This document shows positions 16,656 to 25,869 of a stretch of 64,000 bases of DNA, piece after piece (the stretch's first letter is position 1; each line of letters opens with the position of its first letter). The notes below the pieces were generated by a model. It did not search any database. It worked only from the letters and a program-made list of their open reading frames with translations, and had not been told where the DNA came from. The stretch covers positions 1 through 64,000 of the forward strand of contig CALGGQ010000352.1 in assembly GCA_937915775.1 (NCBI GenBank), written 5' to 3'. The position numbers and the translations under genes were made by a program. The DNA comes from an uncultured Clostridia bacterium (GTDB lineage Bacteria > Bacillota > Clostridia > Oscillospirales > Acutalibacteraceae).

Positions 16656-17439
16656 TGCAGCCGAACAGGTTGTGAGATTATCTCTTGAGGGCGTTGAGGT
16701 TGCTGCAAAGATTACGGGCGAAGCGGCCCGTGATATTGCAGGACTTTTAATTGCCGCCCTTAAAAATCCGAAAAGCTCAAAAACAAAAGGTAAAACAAGA
16801 CTTACCAAAATGCTCAAGTCAGGTAAAGAGCTTAAGGTTTTCTCCATTTCACAAAAGGACTTAGAAAAGTTTACCCGTAACGCAAAGAAATACGGCGTTC
16901 TTTATACAGTCCTGCGTGACAGAACCTCTACCGATAAAACAGCCGAGGTTGACATCATCGCAAGAGCCGAGGACAGTTCTAAAATTCAGAGGATTATCGA
17001 ACGCTTCGGTCTTAATCTTACCGATGATGAAAAGGCTACTATCGTTAATGAGTCGGAGAAAGAGCTTTCCCAGCGTAAAGCAAAGGAAAAGGATAAGCCT
17101 GAAAAGAGCAAGGCGGACTTGATTACCGAACAGGCTCTCGGCAAGCCTATTCAAAGGGAGGAAAATGAAACTGAAAACCCTTCCTTAGCAAAGACAGAAA
17201 AAAGCCCTCTGTCCGAGCAAAATTCGTTGAATACGCAGAAACCAAGAACGCTCTCTGATAAGGGTGCTGCCAAAGAATCTGTACGGGAAAAGATTGACCA
17301 TTACAGAGTACAGATTAAGAAACAGAAGGAACAGCAGAAAGCGCTTGACATTGAGGTTGATGAGCCGAAGAAAACCACGCCGAAGGTTATCGAGCATAAG
17401 CAACCTGACATTAAAGTAAAAAACACAAAAGAGAGGTAA
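16639..17439 (+). CDS. pcfB: PcfB family (DUF3801) conjugation protein
   Basis: ATG 16639 follows GGAGGA and is preferred over an upstream in-frame start at 16600. The N-terminal 150 residues form the DUF3801/PcfB domain ('AGLLIAALKNPKSSKTKGKTRLTKML', 'FSISQKDLEKFTRNAKKYGVLYTVLRDR', 'VDIIARAEDSSKIQRIIERF'). The remaining residues are charged and disordered. PcfB-like proteins are accessory factors that link the relaxosome to the coupling protein. Gene order (relaxase, PcfB, then VirD4) agrees with this role. Confidence 0.85.
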   Translation: MSSSSDAAEQVVRLSLEGVEVAAKITGEAARDIAGLLIAALKNPKSSKTKGKTRLTKMLKSGKELKVFSISQKDLEKFTRNAKKYGVLYTVLRDRTSTDKTAEVDIIARAEDSSKIQRIIERFGLNLTDDEKATIVNESEKELSQRKAKEKDKPEKSKADLITEQALGKPIQREENETENPSLAKTEKSPLSEQNSLNTQKPRTLSDKGAAKESVREKIDHYRVQIKKQKEQQKALDIEVDEPKKTTPKVIEHKQPDIKVKNTKER

Positions 17440-17444
17440 AAATT

Positions 17445-18350
17445 ATGGCTAACTACCATCCGAAGCGTAACAGCTTCAACAGAAACAAATCAAATGAACC
17501 CCGTCAGCAGATGACAAAGGAAGAATATGCTCTCAAAAAGGAAGAAGAGCGCAACTCTGTCTATGCAATGATTGACGAGGGCTTTAACACAATGCTTTCA
17601 AGTCCAGAAAACTTTATGCAGTATCTTGATACTCAGGCAAGACTTGACAGATACTCCGTTGCAAACACGGTTCTCATTATGCAGCAGCTTCCCGAAGCAA
17701 CGCAGCTTAAGGACTACAAGGATTGGAGCGAAACAGGCGTTACCGTTAAGCGTGGTTCAAAGAGCCTTATGATTCTTGAACCGAAGGAATATTCACGTGA
17801 AAACGGTTCAGTCGGCATTTCCTATAATGTGAAAAGAGTCTTTGATATTTCACAGACCAATGCACGCAGAAGGAATACTCCTAATGTTAATCACGATCCG
17901 GCAAAAATTGTTGCCGCTATGCTTGAAACAAGTCAGATTGACTACGAGATTTCCGATAAGATTCCGATTGAAAATGCGGCGGCTTACTATGAGCCTGAAA
18001 GCAATATGCTTCTTGTCAGAGAAAATGTCGGCGATGCAACAAAGCTCTTTCAGGCAGTTGCGCAGGAACTCTCTCTTGCAGAGATTGCCTATAACAGTGA
18101 TTCTTACAGCAGGAGCGAAGCGCTCTACCCGGCGAAGTGTGCCGCATATATGCTTTGCAGAAAGTACGGTATCGACACGAAGGGCATTGACATTGCTTCC
18201 CCGCCGAAAGAGTGGGCAGAGCTTGACAACAACGGTATCCGTGAAAAGCTCACTATGGCAAGAGATTCCGTCAACGAAATCGGCACAAAGGTCTATGCTG
18301 AGCTGAACAAGGACAGAGAAGCCAGAAGCAATGACGATATGGAAAGATAA
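17445..18350 (+). CDS. ArdC-like ssDNA-binding protein with degenerate peptidase site
   Basis: A protein of 301 residues. Residues 40-140 carry the ArdC N-terminal ssDNA-binding pattern ('FMQYLDTQARLDRYSVANTVLIMQQLPEATQLKDYKDW' and 'GVTVKRGSKSLMILEP'). In ArdC the second half is a metallopeptidase-like domain with HExxH. Here the equivalent segment reads AVAQELSLAEI (about 204-214), so the metal-binding histidines are lost. The protein may still protect the incoming single strand but should not be a zinc protease. It lies between PcfB and the coupling protein. Confidence 0.7.
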   Translation: MANYHPKRNSFNRNKSNEPRQQMTKEEYALKKEEERNSVYAMIDEGFNTMLSSPENFMQYLDTQARLDRYSVANTVLIMQQLPEATQLKDYKDWSETGVTVKRGSKSLMILEPKEYSRENGSVGISYNVKRVFDISQTNARRRNTPNVNHDPAKIVAAMLETSQIDYEISDKIPIENAAAYYEPESNMLLVRENVGDATKLFQAVAQELSLAEIAYNSDSYSRSEALYPAKCAAYMLCRKYGIDTKGIDIASPPKEWAELDNNGIREKLTMARDSVNEIGTKVYAELNKDREARSNDDMER

Positions 18351-18362
18351 TGAGGTATTCCT

Positions 18363-18563
18363 ATGGTAAGACTTTATCATCTTGCTCTTGACGGCGAGGA
18401 ACACGGTCTGCTTCTGCGTGGTCTTGACAGCCTCAAAGATGAACTGAAAAACGGCAAGGATATGGAGGACTGCATTGAAGCAGTAAACAAACTCATTGTA
18501 AAGGTTGGTAAAGCACCCGTAAAAAAGTTTAAGGTCATTGAAAGGGATAATGATGCGAGATAA
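18363..18563 (+). CDS. Small ICE protein overlapping the virD4-like gene, 66 aa
   Basis: ATG 18363 lies just behind the preceding gene with a weak GAGGTATTC site. The protein is soluble and helical, with an N-terminal 'VRLYHLALDGEEHGLLLRGL' segment and a basic tail. It overlaps the coupling-protein gene by 11 bases. I recognise no family. Operon position suggests a conjugation-associated role. Confidence 0.5.
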   Translation: MVRLYHLALDGEEHGLLLRGLDSLKDELKNGKDMEDCIEAVNKLIVKVGKAPVKKFKVIERDNDAR

Positions 18564-20343
18564 CAATCGCAAATCAATCTTTATCATTGCCCTTATCGGT
18601 ATTCTGCCAGTAATATGGTTCGGCTTAGTAATTGCGCCGCATACAAGTGGCGGACTTCCCGATATGCTTTCTGCTTTAACGGAAGCAATGGAAAATCCGC
18701 TGAATATATCATTATGTGAGGACAGCCTAAAAACTGTCCTCATTGTTTTGATGATATATGCTTTATCAATCGGTGTTGCTTTTGCAAGCATGAGAAATTA
18801 CCGTAAGGGCGAGGAGCACGGCTCGGCAAAGTGGGGAAACAAACACACCATAAGAAAGAAATATGAGCAAAAGCCAAAGTCCAATAACAAGATACTCACA
18901 AATGAGGTGTGTATGGGACTTAACGCAAAGGCTCATATGAGAAATCTCAACACGCTTGTTGCAGGTGGCTCCGGTGCAGGTAAAACCTTCTTCTTTGCAA
19001 AACCGAATATTATGCAGTGCAACTGTTCTTTCGTGGTAACAGACCCAAAGGGCGAAATTGTCAGAGACACAGGCGCAATGTTAAAGGCAAACGGCTATGA
19101 AGTTGTCGTTGTTGATTTAATCAATATGGAGCGTAGCCATTGCTACAATCCTTTTAAGTATTTGATGAGTGACAACGATGTGCAAAGACTTGTCACAAAC
19201 CTTTTCAAAAGCACCATGCCAAAAGGCTCACAGAGTAACGATCCGTTCTGGGATACGGCTGCTCAAATGCTTTTACTTGCTTTGATATTCTACCTTATCT
19301 ATGAAGCGCCCGAAGATGAACAGAACTTCGCTATGGTAATGGAAATGTTAAGAGCTGCTGACATTGATGAAGAAGCAGGCAATTTTGATAGCCCTCTTGA
19401 TATGCTCTTTGATGATTTGGAATCTGACAACCCAAATCATATTGCTCTTAAATATTACCGTTCTTATCATTCCGGCTCAAGCAAAACGCTTAAATCTATT
19501 CAGGTGACATTAGCGGCAAGGCTTGAAAAGTTCAACCTTGACAGCCTTGCTTCTATGACCTCTTATGACGAGCTTGACTTACAAACGCTCGGCGAAAGGA
19601 AGGTAGCTTTATTTGCCGTTATTCCCGATAACGATACGAGTTTTAATTTCCTTATTTCTATCCTATATACTCAACTCTTTCAACAGCTTTTCTATGCTGC
19701 TGACAGTATCTACAAAGGAGCGTTACCAATGCCCGTTCATTTCTGTATGGACGAGTTTGCAAACATATCGCTTCCCGATGACTTTGATAAGATACTGTCC
19801 GTAATGCGTTCAAGAGGTGTATCCGTATCCATCATTATTCAGAATATGGCTCAGTTAAAAGCGCTCTTTGAAAAGCAATGGGAAAGCATTGTCGGTAACT
19901 GTGATGAATTTCTTTATCTCGGCGGTAATGAGCAATCAACACACAAGTATGTTTCGGAACTGCTCGGAAAGGAAACGATTGATACAAATACCTACGGCAA
20001 GAGTATGGGCAGAAACGGAAATTACTCAACAAATTATCAGATAACGGGCAGAGAGTTAATGACTCCTGATGAGGTTCGTATGCTTGATAACAAATACTGC
20101 ATTTTATTCATTCGTGGCGAGCGACCAATTCTTGACCTTAAATACAATATACGAAACCATCCGAACTTTGCATTAACGGAGGATGGTGGTGCAGCACCAT
20201 ATATTCACGGCGATGTTGATAAAAATGTCGCCACCATTTCTTTTCTTGGTACATCTGTTGATGACTTACCTGACGCAGACGAAGCCGAGAACAACCTTGA
20301 ACTTCTTACAGAAGAAGAACTTGAAACAATTTTTAACATTTAA
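18553..20343 (+). CDS. VirD4-like type IV coupling protein
   Basis: Start at ATG 18553 is chosen for its six-base spacing from AAAGGG; ATG 18550 is also possible. Two N-terminal membrane segments (about 12-30 and 55-78) precede the cytoplasmic ATPase. Walker A is GGSGAGKT near residue 137 and Walker B is 'CMDEFAN' near 397. 'VTDPKGEI' and the C-terminal 'LSGRELMTPDEVRML'-like region are typical of the VirD4/TraG family. The protein would recruit the relaxase-DNA complex to the transfer channel and power export with VirB4. At 597 residues it is full length. Confidence 0.92.
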   Translation: MRDNNRKSIFIIALIGILPVIWFGLVIAPHTSGGLPDMLSALTEAMENPLNISLCEDSLKTVLIVLMIYALSIGVAFASMRNYRKGEEHGSAKWGNKHTIRKKYEQKPKSNNKILTNEVCMGLNAKAHMRNLNTLVAGGSGAGKTFFFAKPNIMQCNCSFVVTDPKGEIVRDTGAMLKANGYEVVVVDLINMERSHCYNPFKYLMSDNDVQRLVTNLFKSTMPKGSQSNDPFWDTAAQMLLLALIFYLIYEAPEDEQNFAMVMEMLRAADIDEEAGNFDSPLDMLFDDLESDNPNHIALKYYRSYHSGSSKTLKSIQVTLAARLEKFNLDSLASMTSYDELDLQTLGERKVALFAVIPDNDTSFNFLISILYTQLFQQLFYAADSIYKGALPMPVHFCMDEFANISLPDDFDKILSVMRSRGVSVSIIIQNMAQLKALFEKQWESIVGNCDEFLYLGGNEQSTHKYVSELLGKETIDTNTYGKSMGRNGNYSTNYQITGRELMTPDEVRMLDNKYCILFIRGERPILDLKYNIRNHPNFALTEDGGAAPYIHGDVDKNVATISFLGTSVDDLPDADEAENNLELLTEEELETIFNI

Positions 20344-20357
20344 CGGAGGTAACTTTA

Positions 20358-20708
20358 ATGAAAAAGTTAATCAAAAAGTCTGAAAGACTTAACACACGCA
20401 GAGAGCTGATGTCAAGAAAGACGAAGGTTCTCTTTTCCATTTTCGTAGCCGTTGTTCTTTCAATGTGCTGCTTTACCATCACAGCTTTCGCCGCTGACGA
20501 CCCCTTAGCGGTAGTAAACAACTTATCCACCTTTATCTTTGGTCTTATCCGTGCGATTGGTCTTATCATTCTCGGCTTCGGTATCGTGCAGGTCGGCTTA
20601 TCGCTGAAATCTCACGATCCGTCCCAGAGAGCAAACGGACTTCTCACTCTTGCAGGCGGTGTTGTTATTACCTTTGCAAAGGAAATTCTTAACCTTATCA
20701 CAGGCTGA
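20358..20708 (+). CDS. Maff2 family VirB2-like small membrane protein
   Basis: The protein has 116 residues with a basic N-terminus, a signal-like hydrophobic segment ending at 'AFAADD' (about residues 27-47) and two further hydrophobic helices. The 'FIFGLIRAIGLIILGFGIVQVGLSLKSHD' region followed by 'GLLTLAGGVVITFAKEIL' is the Maff2 pattern, which resembles VirB2/TrbC pilin-like subunits. It probably forms part of the transmembrane channel or a pilus-like core. The gene follows virD4 by 14 bases behind a GGAGG site. Confidence 0.82.
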   Translation: MKKLIKKSERLNTRRELMSRKTKVLFSIFVAVVLSMCCFTITAFAADDPLAVVNNLSTFIFGLIRAIGLIILGFGIVQVGLSLKSHDPSQRANGLLTLAGGVVITFAKEILNLITG

Positions 20709-20720
20709 ACAAATTTACAA

Positions 20721-20746
20721 AGGGCAGGCCTGAAAAGGCTTGCCCT
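20721..20746 (+). terminator. Intercistronic hairpin after Maff2 gene
   Basis: AGGGCAGGCC (20721-20730) pairs with GGCTTGCCCT (20737-20746) around a six-base loop. There is no T-run, so it may stabilise the pilin-like transcript or partly attenuate expression of the next gene rather than end transcription. Confidence 0.5.
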
Positions 20747-20764
20747 AATCAAAGGAGGTAAACT

Positions 20765-21601
20765 ATGTCAGACAACTGGGTAGTACAAAACCTTGAAAAC
20801 GCCATTGAAACTTGGAATAACAAGTTAAATGAAATCTGGACTTTACTGACACAGTCCCCTCAAGATTTCAAAGGCGGAAGCATTTGGACAACGATAGTCA
20901 ATATTAACGGTGCTTTACAGGCAATCGGACTTGCTTTGCTTGTACTGTTTTTCGTTGTCGGTATGGTTAAAACCTGCGGTTCCTTCGCAGAAGTTAAGAA
21001 GCCTGAACACGCATTAAAACTCTTTGTTCGTTTTGCAATTGCAAAAGGTATGGTAACCTATGGCATGGAGTTAATGCTTGCGATATTTAATATTATTCAG
21101 GGTGTAATATCAACCATTATGACAACATCGGGTTTGTCCGGTGCTACTTCAACAACTCTGCCAAGTGAAATGGTGACGGCGATTGAAGATTGCAGTTTTC
21201 TTGAAAGCATACCGCTATGGGCAGTAACGCTTATCGGTGGTCTTTTAATTACTGTATTATCTTTTATCCTTATCCTTACCGTTTATGGCAGGTTCTTTAA
21301 GCTGTATATGTACACGGCATTAGCACCTATCCCGCTTTCCACCTTTGCAGGAGAACCGACACAGAACATCGGCAAATCATTCCTCAAATCATATTGCGGC
21401 GTATTGCTTGAAGGCGCAGTTATTATTCTTGCTTGCGTTATCTTTTCGCTTTATGCGTCAAGTCCGCCGCAGGTGGATGCAAACGCAGCAGCCGTTACAA
21501 TGGTTTGGAAATATATCGGCGAGCTTGCCTTTAATATGCTTGTTCTTGTCGGTACAGTTAAGATGTCAGACAGAATTATTCACGAGATGATGGGCTTATA
21601 A
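20765..21601 (+). CDS. VirB6/TrbL-like channel protein
   Basis: A 278-residue polytopic membrane protein with about six hydrophobic segments (for example near residues 52-72, 90-120, 152-185 and 215-232). The amphipathic start, 'QAIGLALLVLFFVVGMVKTCGSF' and 'RFFKLYMYTALAPIPLSTFAGE' match the CD1107/VirB6-like family found after Maff2 in Clostridia ICEs. It should form part of the inner-membrane channel. AAAGGAGG lies before the start. The gene after it is unrelated cargo, so conjugation genes resume only at 23101. Confidence 0.82.
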   Translation: MSDNWVVQNLENAIETWNNKLNEIWTLLTQSPQDFKGGSIWTTIVNINGALQAIGLALLVLFFVVGMVKTCGSFAEVKKPEHALKLFVRFAIAKGMVTYGMELMLAIFNIIQGVISTIMTTSGLSGATSTTLPSEMVTAIEDCSFLESIPLWAVTLIGGLLITVLSFILILTVYGRFFKLYMYTALAPIPLSTFAGEPTQNIGKSFLKSYCGVLLEGAVIILACVIFSLYASSPPQVDANAAAVTMVWKYIGELAFNMLVLVGTVKMSDRIIHEMMGL

Positions 21602-21607
21602 TTAAAG

Positions 21608-21712
21608 GTTAGGGTATTTTACACCTGAATTTTAACTCAAACACTTGCTTTTTTATCAATTCTTTGGTATAATCAGTTAAAAGTTAGGGAACAATACGCC
21701 TAAGTTTTAACT
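21608..21712 (+). promoter_or_regulatory. Promoter flanked by two 30-nt direct repeats
   Basis: A -35 TTGCTT (21645-21650) and -10 TATAAT (21668-21673) are separated by 17 bases. On either side lies a copy of an imperfect direct repeat (21608-21637 and 21683-21712; 23 of 30 bases identical, both beginning GTTAGGG and ending TTTTAACT). The arrangement looks like paired operators around a promoter serving the ATPase gene at 21728. Confidence 0.6.
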
Positions 21713-21727
21713 GAAAGGATGTTTTCT

Positions 21728-23017
21728 ATGAGAGAAAATATAAAAAGAGATTACTATTTACAACAGTTAATTGATAAAAGAGAAAACGGTTTGATAAAGG
21801 TTGTTACAGGCATTCGCCGTTCGGGAAAAAGCCATTTGTTATTTATTTTGTTTAAGGATTATTTACTTGAACAAGGAATAAAAAAGGAACAAATAATTGA
21901 GCTTCCGCTTGATGTTGATGAATATGTTGACTATCGTGATCCTGATAAAATGTCAAAGTATATTCACGAAAAAATAACTGATGACAAAATGTATTACATT
22001 TTGATTGACGAGGTTCAATATGCCATAAGCAAGGAAGAATTAAAGAATCCCGAAAACATCAGATTGTATAATGTACTAAACGGATTATTGCGACTTCGTA
22101 ATGTTGACGTTTATGTTACCGGAAGCAATTCAAAAATGCTTACAAAGGATGTCTTAACTGCGTTTAGAAACAGAGGCGACGAGGTTAAGGTATATCCCCT
22201 TTCTTTTAGGGAATATTATGACTTTGTAGGCGGCGACAAATCAGAAGCATACGAGGAATATGCACTTTACGGCGGTATGCCGCTTGTGCTTTCTAGAAAA
22301 ACCGATGCAGAAAAAGCAAGATATTTACAGGGATTATTTGAGGAAACCTATTTTAAGGATATTACCGAGCGATATGATATTGAGCTTGAAGAAGTATTAA
22401 AAGAATTGACAGATGATTTATGCTCGTCAATCGGTTCATTGACCAATTCAACAAAAATCGCCAATACGCTTCAATCTGTAAAGCAAATCAAGGTTTCTTC
22501 TAATACCATTTCAAAATATCTTAACTATTTAGTTGAGTCATTCTTATTTAATGTAGCGCAAAGATATGACATTAAGGGCAAAAAGCATTTTGAGTATCCT
22601 TCAAAGTATTACTGTACTGATATAGGACTTCGCAATGCAAGACTGAATTTCCGTCAGCAAGAGGAAACGCATATAATGGAAAACATTATATACAACGAGC
22701 TGATTTACAGAGGATACAATGTTGACGTTGGCGTTGTTGAAATCATTGAAAAGGTTGACGACAAGCGGACTAAAAAGCAATGTGAAATTGATTTTGTTGT
22801 CAATGTCGGTTCAAAGCGTTACTATATTCAATCTGCATTAAGCATTCCCGATGAAAACAAAATGCAAACCGAACTCAGACCGTTAAAAAACACCAATGAT
22901 TTCTTTAAGAAAATCATTATTACCAAATCATCAATGAAGCCTTGGAACGATGAGGACGGTATACTTCATTTAGGACTATTTGATTTTCTTCTTAATGAAA
23001 ACTCATTGGATTTCTAA
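21728..23017 (+). CDS. DUF4143-type AAA ATPase, cargo gene
   Basis: ATG 21728 has better spacing from GAAAGG than ATG 21719. The 429-residue protein begins with an AAA ATPase domain: P-loop 'GIRRSGKSHLL', Walker B 'YYILIDEVQYA' and sensor 'VYVTGSNSKML'. 'FREYYDF' and the C-terminal DUF4143 nuclease-like region ('YNELIYRGYNVDVGVVE', 'CEIDFVVN') follow. The family is widespread in anaerobes, and its function is poorly known; defence or stress roles have been proposed for relatives. It has its own promoter and terminator and splits the conjugation operon, so it is likely an inserted accessory gene. Confidence 0.82.
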   Translation: MRENIKRDYYLQQLIDKRENGLIKVVTGIRRSGKSHLLFILFKDYLLEQGIKKEQIIELPLDVDEYVDYRDPDKMSKYIHEKITDDKMYYILIDEVQYAISKEELKNPENIRLYNVLNGLLRLRNVDVYVTGSNSKMLTKDVLTAFRNRGDEVKVYPLSFREYYDFVGGDKSEAYEEYALYGGMPLVLSRKTDAEKARYLQGLFEETYFKDITERYDIELEEVLKELTDDLCSSIGSLTNSTKIANTLQSVKQIKVSSNTISKYLNYLVESFLFNVAQRYDIKGKKHFEYPSKYYCTDIGLRNARLNFRQQEETHIMENIIYNELIYRGYNVDVGVVEIIEKVDDKRTKKQCEIDFVVNVGSKRYYIQSALSIPDENKMQTELRPLKNTNDFFKKIIITKSSMKPWNDEDGILHLGLFDFLLNENSLDF

Positions 23018-23044
23018 TCCCATTAAAAACACAATAAACCCATC

Positions 23045-23088
23045 AAATCGTTATTTTTCCACCCGAAGAATAACGATTTATTTTTTAT
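23045..23088 (+). terminator. Rho-independent terminator after the ATPase gene
   Basis: AAATCGTTATT (23045-23055) pairs perfectly with AATAACGATTT (23069-23079) and a T-rich run follows. It closes the inserted ATPase transcription unit just before the GGAGG of the PrgI gene. Confidence 0.8.
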
Positions 23089-23100
23089 TAGGAGGTAAAA

Positions 23101-23481
23101 ATGAGAGTACAAATCAATAACGAGTTTCGTGATTACAGCGAGGCTCTGTTCTTTGGGCTGAATATGCGTCAGCTCATTTTTTCTGCCCTCGCCTGCGGTG
23201 CAGCAGTCGGCTCATATTTTCTTTTGAAAGAGCATTTCAGCCTTGAAACGCTTTCTTGGCTGTGTATTCTGATTGCTTCACCCTTTGCAGCGCTGGGCTT
23301 TGTAAAATACAACGGAATGAACGCAGAGCAGATTGTTTGGGCGTGGATTAAATGTGATATTCTTATGCCCTACGAACTGAAATTCCGTAGTGAAAATGCC
23401 TTTGAAAAGCTCGGCAAACCCGAAGAAGAAAAAGGCAAAAAGAGAAAAAAGAAGAAGGAGGCAGACGATGTCACTATTTAA
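23101..23481 (+). CDS. PrgI family conjugation membrane protein
   Basis: The protein has 126 residues with two hydrophobic helices (about 27-45 and 53-70), preceded by 'NEFRDYSEALFFGLNMRQL' and followed by a 'PYELKFRSEN' segment and a lysine-rich tail. This is the PrgI/TcpE-like layout found directly before VirB4 in Gram-positive conjugation systems. It probably anchors the VirB4 ATPase at the membrane. It overlaps the VirB4 gene by 14 bases. Confidence 0.82.
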   Translation: MRVQINNEFRDYSEALFFGLNMRQLIFSALACGAAVGSYFLLKEHFSLETLSWLCILIASPFAALGFVKYNGMNAEQIVWAWIKCDILMPYELKFRSENAFEKLGKPEEEKGKKRKKKKEADDVTI

Positions 23482-25792
23482 GAAGCTTTTCAAAAAGGAT
23501 AAGGAACGCTTTAAAATTCCGAAATCTGTTCAGCAGGCTATTCCTATTGAAACCGCATATACTGACGGTGTGTTTCAGGTAGGCAAAAAGAGATATTCAA
23601 AGACGTACAGATTCACGGATATTAACTACTCTGTTGCAAGTGATGAGGACAAAAGAGATATGTTTCTTGATTACTCGGCGTTTCTCAATTCTTTTGATGA
23701 TGAAGCAACAACAAAGATTACCATTAACAACAGAGTGGTCAACAAAACCGACCTTGAGAGAGGTTTGCTTATCCCTTATCGTCAGGACAATCTTGACGGC
23801 TATCGCAGAGAGTATAACGAAATGCTTATGGATAAGGCGGCAAGCGCCGACTCTATCGTGCAGGAAAAGTATATTACCGTTACCGTCGAGAAAAACGATA
23901 TTGAGGAAGCAAAAGCATACTTCTCCAGAATTGAAACAGACTTTACGGCAAGACTCAAAAAACTTGACAGCAAGCTCATTGATTTAAGCGCAAACGACAG
24001 GCTTCATATTCTTCACGACTTTTACAGAAACGGAGAGGATGAAGCCTTTGACTTTGACCTGAAGCAGACGGACAGAAAGGGACACGATTTCAAAGACAGT
24101 ATATGTCCCGATTCCTTTGAGTTCAAGAGGGACTATTTCCGCATGGGAGATAAATACGGCAGAGTGATATTCCTTCGTGATTATGCTTCAGGTATTTCCG
24201 ATAAGTTTGTTTCAAAGCTCACTTCGCTTAACCGTAACCTTATGCTTTCCATTGACATTTCGCCCGTGCCTGCACACGAAGCAGTAAAGAATGTTGAAAA
24301 AACGCTACTCGGTGTAAACACGGAAATCACAAACTGGAAGCGTAAGCAGACCTCTAACGGAAACTACGGCGCAGATGTTCCGTATGATATGGCGGCACGA
24401 AAGGAAAAGGTTGAGGACTTACTCAACGACATCAATGACCGTGACCAGCGTATGTTTATGTGCGTTCTCACAATGGTTATTACTGCTGATTCAATGGAGC
24501 AGTTAAACAGTGATACAAAGCAGATTATGATGACCGCACAGAGCGAAAACTGTCAGATGGGTAAGCTTACCTTTCAGCAATATGAGGGACTTCGCACAGT
24601 TCTTCCTATCGGCGCTTGTGAGATTGAGTGCAAGAGAACCTTAACGAGCGAATCCCTTGCAGTCTTAATGCCATTCAGAGTGCAGGATATTCGCCATAAC
24701 AACGGCATTTACTACGGTATCAATCCTATCAGCAAAAACCTTATCCTTATCAGCCGTGGGGAACTTCTTAACGGCAATAGTTTTATTCTTGGTGTTCCCG
24801 GCGGCGGTAAGTCCTTCACGGCAAAGGGCGAAATTGTTGAACAAATGCTTGCAGGCAAAGCGGATATTATCATCATTGACCCTGAAAGAGAGTATTCGCC
24901 GCTTGTGAGGGCTATGAACGGAGAGGTTATTCCTATCTCTGCAACATCACCTTATCATATCAACGCTCTTGATATTAACAAGGACTATGATGAAAGCGCT
25001 AACCCGATTACGCTAAAATCACAGTTCATTATGTCCCTTTGTCAGCAGATTATGGGCAACCTTGATACTAACCCGAAGCACCAGTCAATTATTGATAGCT
25101 GTGCAAGGAAGATTTACAGAGAATATATCAATAACGGCTACAAAGGCACTCCGCCTACTCTTGTTGATTTCAGAAACGAGTTAATCAAGAGAACGGAACC
25201 CGAAGCAAAGGATTTAGCACTTGCGCTTGAACTGTTTACAGAAGGTTCACTCAACACCTTTGCTCAGAATACCAATGTTGATACGGATAACCGTCTTATC
25301 TGCTATGATATTCTTGACCTCGGTAAGCAGCTTATGCCTATCGGTATGCTTGTTATCCTTGACAGTATTCTCAACAGAATTACTGCAAACAGGGCGAAGG
25401 GCAAGAAAACATATATCTTCATTGATGAGATTTATCTTCTCTTTGAATATGAGTATAGCGCTAACTTCCTTTTCACTCTTTGGAAACGTGTTCGTAAGTA
25501 CGGAGCGTATGCAACAGGTATCACGCAGAATGTTGAGGACCTATTACAGAGTCATACGGCGAGGTCAATGCTTGCAAACTCCGAACTTATCGTTATGCTG
25601 AATCAGGCTTCAACGGACAGAGTAGAGCTTGCAAAGCTGCTGAACATTTCCGAGGAGGAAATGAAGTATATTACCAATGTTGATGCAGGACACGGACTGC
25701 TGAAAATCGGCAGCTCACTTGTTCCGTTTGAGAACAAGTTCCCGCACAACTCCTTATATGCCCTTATGAGCACAAAATTTGGTGAATTTTAA
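23468..25792 (+). CDS. VirB4-like conjugation ATPase
   Basis: The start at ATG 23468 follows AAGGAGG; longer starts only read the tail of the PrgI gene. The 774-residue protein has an N-terminal VirB4 region and a C-terminal ATPase domain with Walker A GVPGGGKS near residue 441 and Walker B 'FIDEIYLLF' near 649, followed by 'TGITQNVEDLL', the usual VirB4 sensor region. It powers channel assembly and substrate transfer in the type IV machine, with VirD4. Length and motifs are complete. Confidence 0.92.
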   Translation: MSLFKKLFKKDKERFKIPKSVQQAIPIETAYTDGVFQVGKKRYSKTYRFTDINYSVASDEDKRDMFLDYSAFLNSFDDEATTKITINNRVVNKTDLERGLLIPYRQDNLDGYRREYNEMLMDKAASADSIVQEKYITVTVEKNDIEEAKAYFSRIETDFTARLKKLDSKLIDLSANDRLHILHDFYRNGEDEAFDFDLKQTDRKGHDFKDSICPDSFEFKRDYFRMGDKYGRVIFLRDYASGISDKFVSKLTSLNRNLMLSIDISPVPAHEAVKNVEKTLLGVNTEITNWKRKQTSNGNYGADVPYDMAARKEKVEDLLNDINDRDQRMFMCVLTMVITADSMEQLNSDTKQIMMTAQSENCQMGKLTFQQYEGLRTVLPIGACEIECKRTLTSESLAVLMPFRVQDIRHNNGIYYGINPISKNLILISRGELLNGNSFILGVPGGGKSFTAKGEIVEQMLAGKADIIIIDPEREYSPLVRAMNGEVIPISATSPYHINALDINKDYDESANPITLKSQFIMSLCQQIMGNLDTNPKHQSIIDSCARKIYREYINNGYKGTPPTLVDFRNELIKRTEPEAKDLALALELFTEGSLNTFAQNTNVDTDNRLICYDILDLGKQLMPIGMLVILDSILNRITANRAKGKKTYIFIDEIYLLFEYEYSANFLFTLWKRVRKYGAYATGITQNVEDLLQSHTARSMLANSELIVMLNQASTDRVELAKLLNISEEEMKYITNVDAGHGLLKIGSSLVPFENKFPHNSLYALMSTKFGEF

Positions 25793-25869
25793 TTATTGAC
25801 AATCTGCAAAATATTTTTGCGGTTAGTTGAGGGCTTGCAGATAACTAAAAACATTTACGGAGGTAAAAA

